Source: Glandiceps talaboti
Lineage: Eukaryota; Hemichordata; Enteropneusta; Spengelidae
DNA length: 64,000 bases
Assembly: GCF_964340395.1 (NCBI RefSeq)
Contig: NC_135571.1
Coordinates: 6,722,953-6,786,952, forward strand
Reading direction: 5' to 3'
Below the pieces are notes generated by a model. The model saw nothing but the letters and a program-made list of their open reading frames with translations. It ran no database searches and was not told where the DNA came from. This document shows, one piece after another, positions 63,362-64,000 of the stretch. Position 1 is the stretch's first letter. Each line of letters opens with the position of its first letter. A program made the position numbers and the translations under genes.

Positions 63362-63824
63362 TCCTTACACTAGTTGTAAACTTACAACCCAATATGTCAC
63401 AGCACAGAGTAAAGGTTTGTCTCTGTACAAGAGGATACAGCCAACACTCTTCAAAGCTGCTATAGTTGTTACTACAAACAGTTCCTCAACACCAAACACT
63501 TCATAGAAAAAATGGCGAGGTCAATATTCGTAGAGTGCCTAAATATAAGACATAAAATATTACAACAACCTCGATATAGAAGTAGGTTCAAATCTCTTGA
63601 GTATTTCGTATCAGTACCAGGCGGTTTTAAAGCTCAACTTCCTCGCGCGGACCTGGAGATGTTTCCACAGTTACAAAACATATTGATCGCCATTTGGTAC
63701 ATAAACATTGTTCCAATACAGGGAGATTTAAACATGGATTTTAGTGAATACAGTATGTTAGTCCACCATCTTACAAGATCAAAACATATTTCAATATTTT
63801 ACAAAAGTAATAGGCAATCTGGCC

Positions 63825-63998
63825 TTATAGAGAAATCACGATTATGATACAACATAAAACAAATGTTGTTGAGATATGCCTCCTAATACCCTGTCCAGCG
63901 TCTTGTATCATTCCAATCAACTCATCAATTCCACTATTATCTTTTTCTGTGGGCGAATATTTTCGATCCAGAAATGGAATAACAAATTGTAGATCTTT
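63825..63998 (-). CDS. C-terminal exon of an unidentified, possibly GPI-anchored protein (partial)
   Basis: Entering from the right edge, the minus strand is open for 57 codons and ends at TAA (63827-63825). The start of the exon lies outside the window. The residues read like a folded protein end: Phe-Val-Ile-Pro-Phe-Leu-Asp-Arg-Lys-Tyr, then Gly-Ile-Asp-Glu-Leu-Ile-Gly-Met-Ile-Gln-Asp. They finish Asp-Ala-Gly-Gln-Gly-Ile-Arg-Arg-His-Ile-Ser-Thr-Thr followed by a hydrophobic tail, Phe-Val-Leu-Cys-Cys-Ile-Ile-Ile-Val-Ile-Ser-Leu, exactly at the stop. Small residues, a short polar spacer and a terminal hydrophobic stretch of 12-13 residues fit a GPI-attachment signal; a short tail anchor is the alternative. 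A 111-codon plus-strand frame (63512-63847) overlaps but has a less protein-like composition. Family unknown. Confidence 0.45.
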   Translation of the reverse strand, partial: KDLQFVIPFLDRKYSPTEKDNSGIDELIGMIQDAGQGIRRHISTTFVLCCIIIVISL

Positions 63999-64000
63999 AG

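Noticed and set aside
63512-63847. 111-codon plus-strand ATG frame
   Set aside because: No motif or splice context, and it is antisense to the more convincing C-terminal exon at 63825-63998.

Overview
This is a gene-poor, repeat-dense stretch of an animal nuclear genome. It is A+T-rich, has no prokaryotic gene organisation, and carries very long microsatellites, palindromic DNA-transposon remnants, a tRNA-headed SINE and the C-terminal end of a Penelope-like retroelement with a GIY-YIG endonuclease. Together these fit an invertebrate metazoan, plausibly marine, but nothing seen allows a species or phylum call. Almost every long open frame in the window is a simple repeat read in phase (Tyr-Ile, Cys-Val-Leu-Ser, Gln-Thr-Asp-Arg and similar) or a chance frame; I annotate those as repeats, not genes.

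Layout. 0-7 kb: a diverged dispersed repeat (121-1030) whose sister copy lies at 59.6-60.4 kb, then mostly unique DNA and a GATG/GATA block. 7.4-7.75 kb: two (TA)n runs around a short module that recurs at 58.24-58.32 kb. 12.7-14.3 kb: (TA)n, a decayed tandem array of roughly 200-bp units, and a palindromic mobile repeat (family P, eight copies in the window). 15-18 kb: small tandem duplications, another family P copy and a TTAA-flanked palindromic MITE. 19-26 kb: pentanucleotide and tetranucleotide repeats and a GC-raised, broken coding-like block at 24.0-24.5 kb. 26-36 kb: family P again, a MITE nested in another repeat at 29 kb, an expanded TACTC pentamer beside the tandem unit that probably seeded it, a perfect 3 x 34 bp repeat and a decayed ~132-bp array. 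38.4-38.8 kb: the Penelope-like pseudogene. 43.4-43.95 kb: a SINE whose tRNA-like head is tandemly repeated four times. 45.8-48.6 kb: the best plus-strand coding evidence, a transmembrane exon and a possible terminal exon. 50-55.3 kb: a 24-bp minisatellite, a 535-bp TIR element, compound microsatellites and a purine-rich decayed array. 55.5-56.25 kb: candidate minus-strand exons with a poly(A) signal. 57.9-58.4 kb: (TA)n blocks bracketing a 165-bp near-perfect palindrome. 61.3-64 kb: two minus-strand gene ends, a TATA-led first exon encoding a signal peptide, and the C-terminal exon of a gene that enters from beyond the right edge.

Gene content is therefore limited to isolated exons of unidentified genes: a single-pass membrane protein on the plus strand, and one to three minus-strand genes near the right side. 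None could be assigned to a named family, so no pathway can be proposed. All coordinates of diverged repeats are by eye, and all gene models need transcript evidence.
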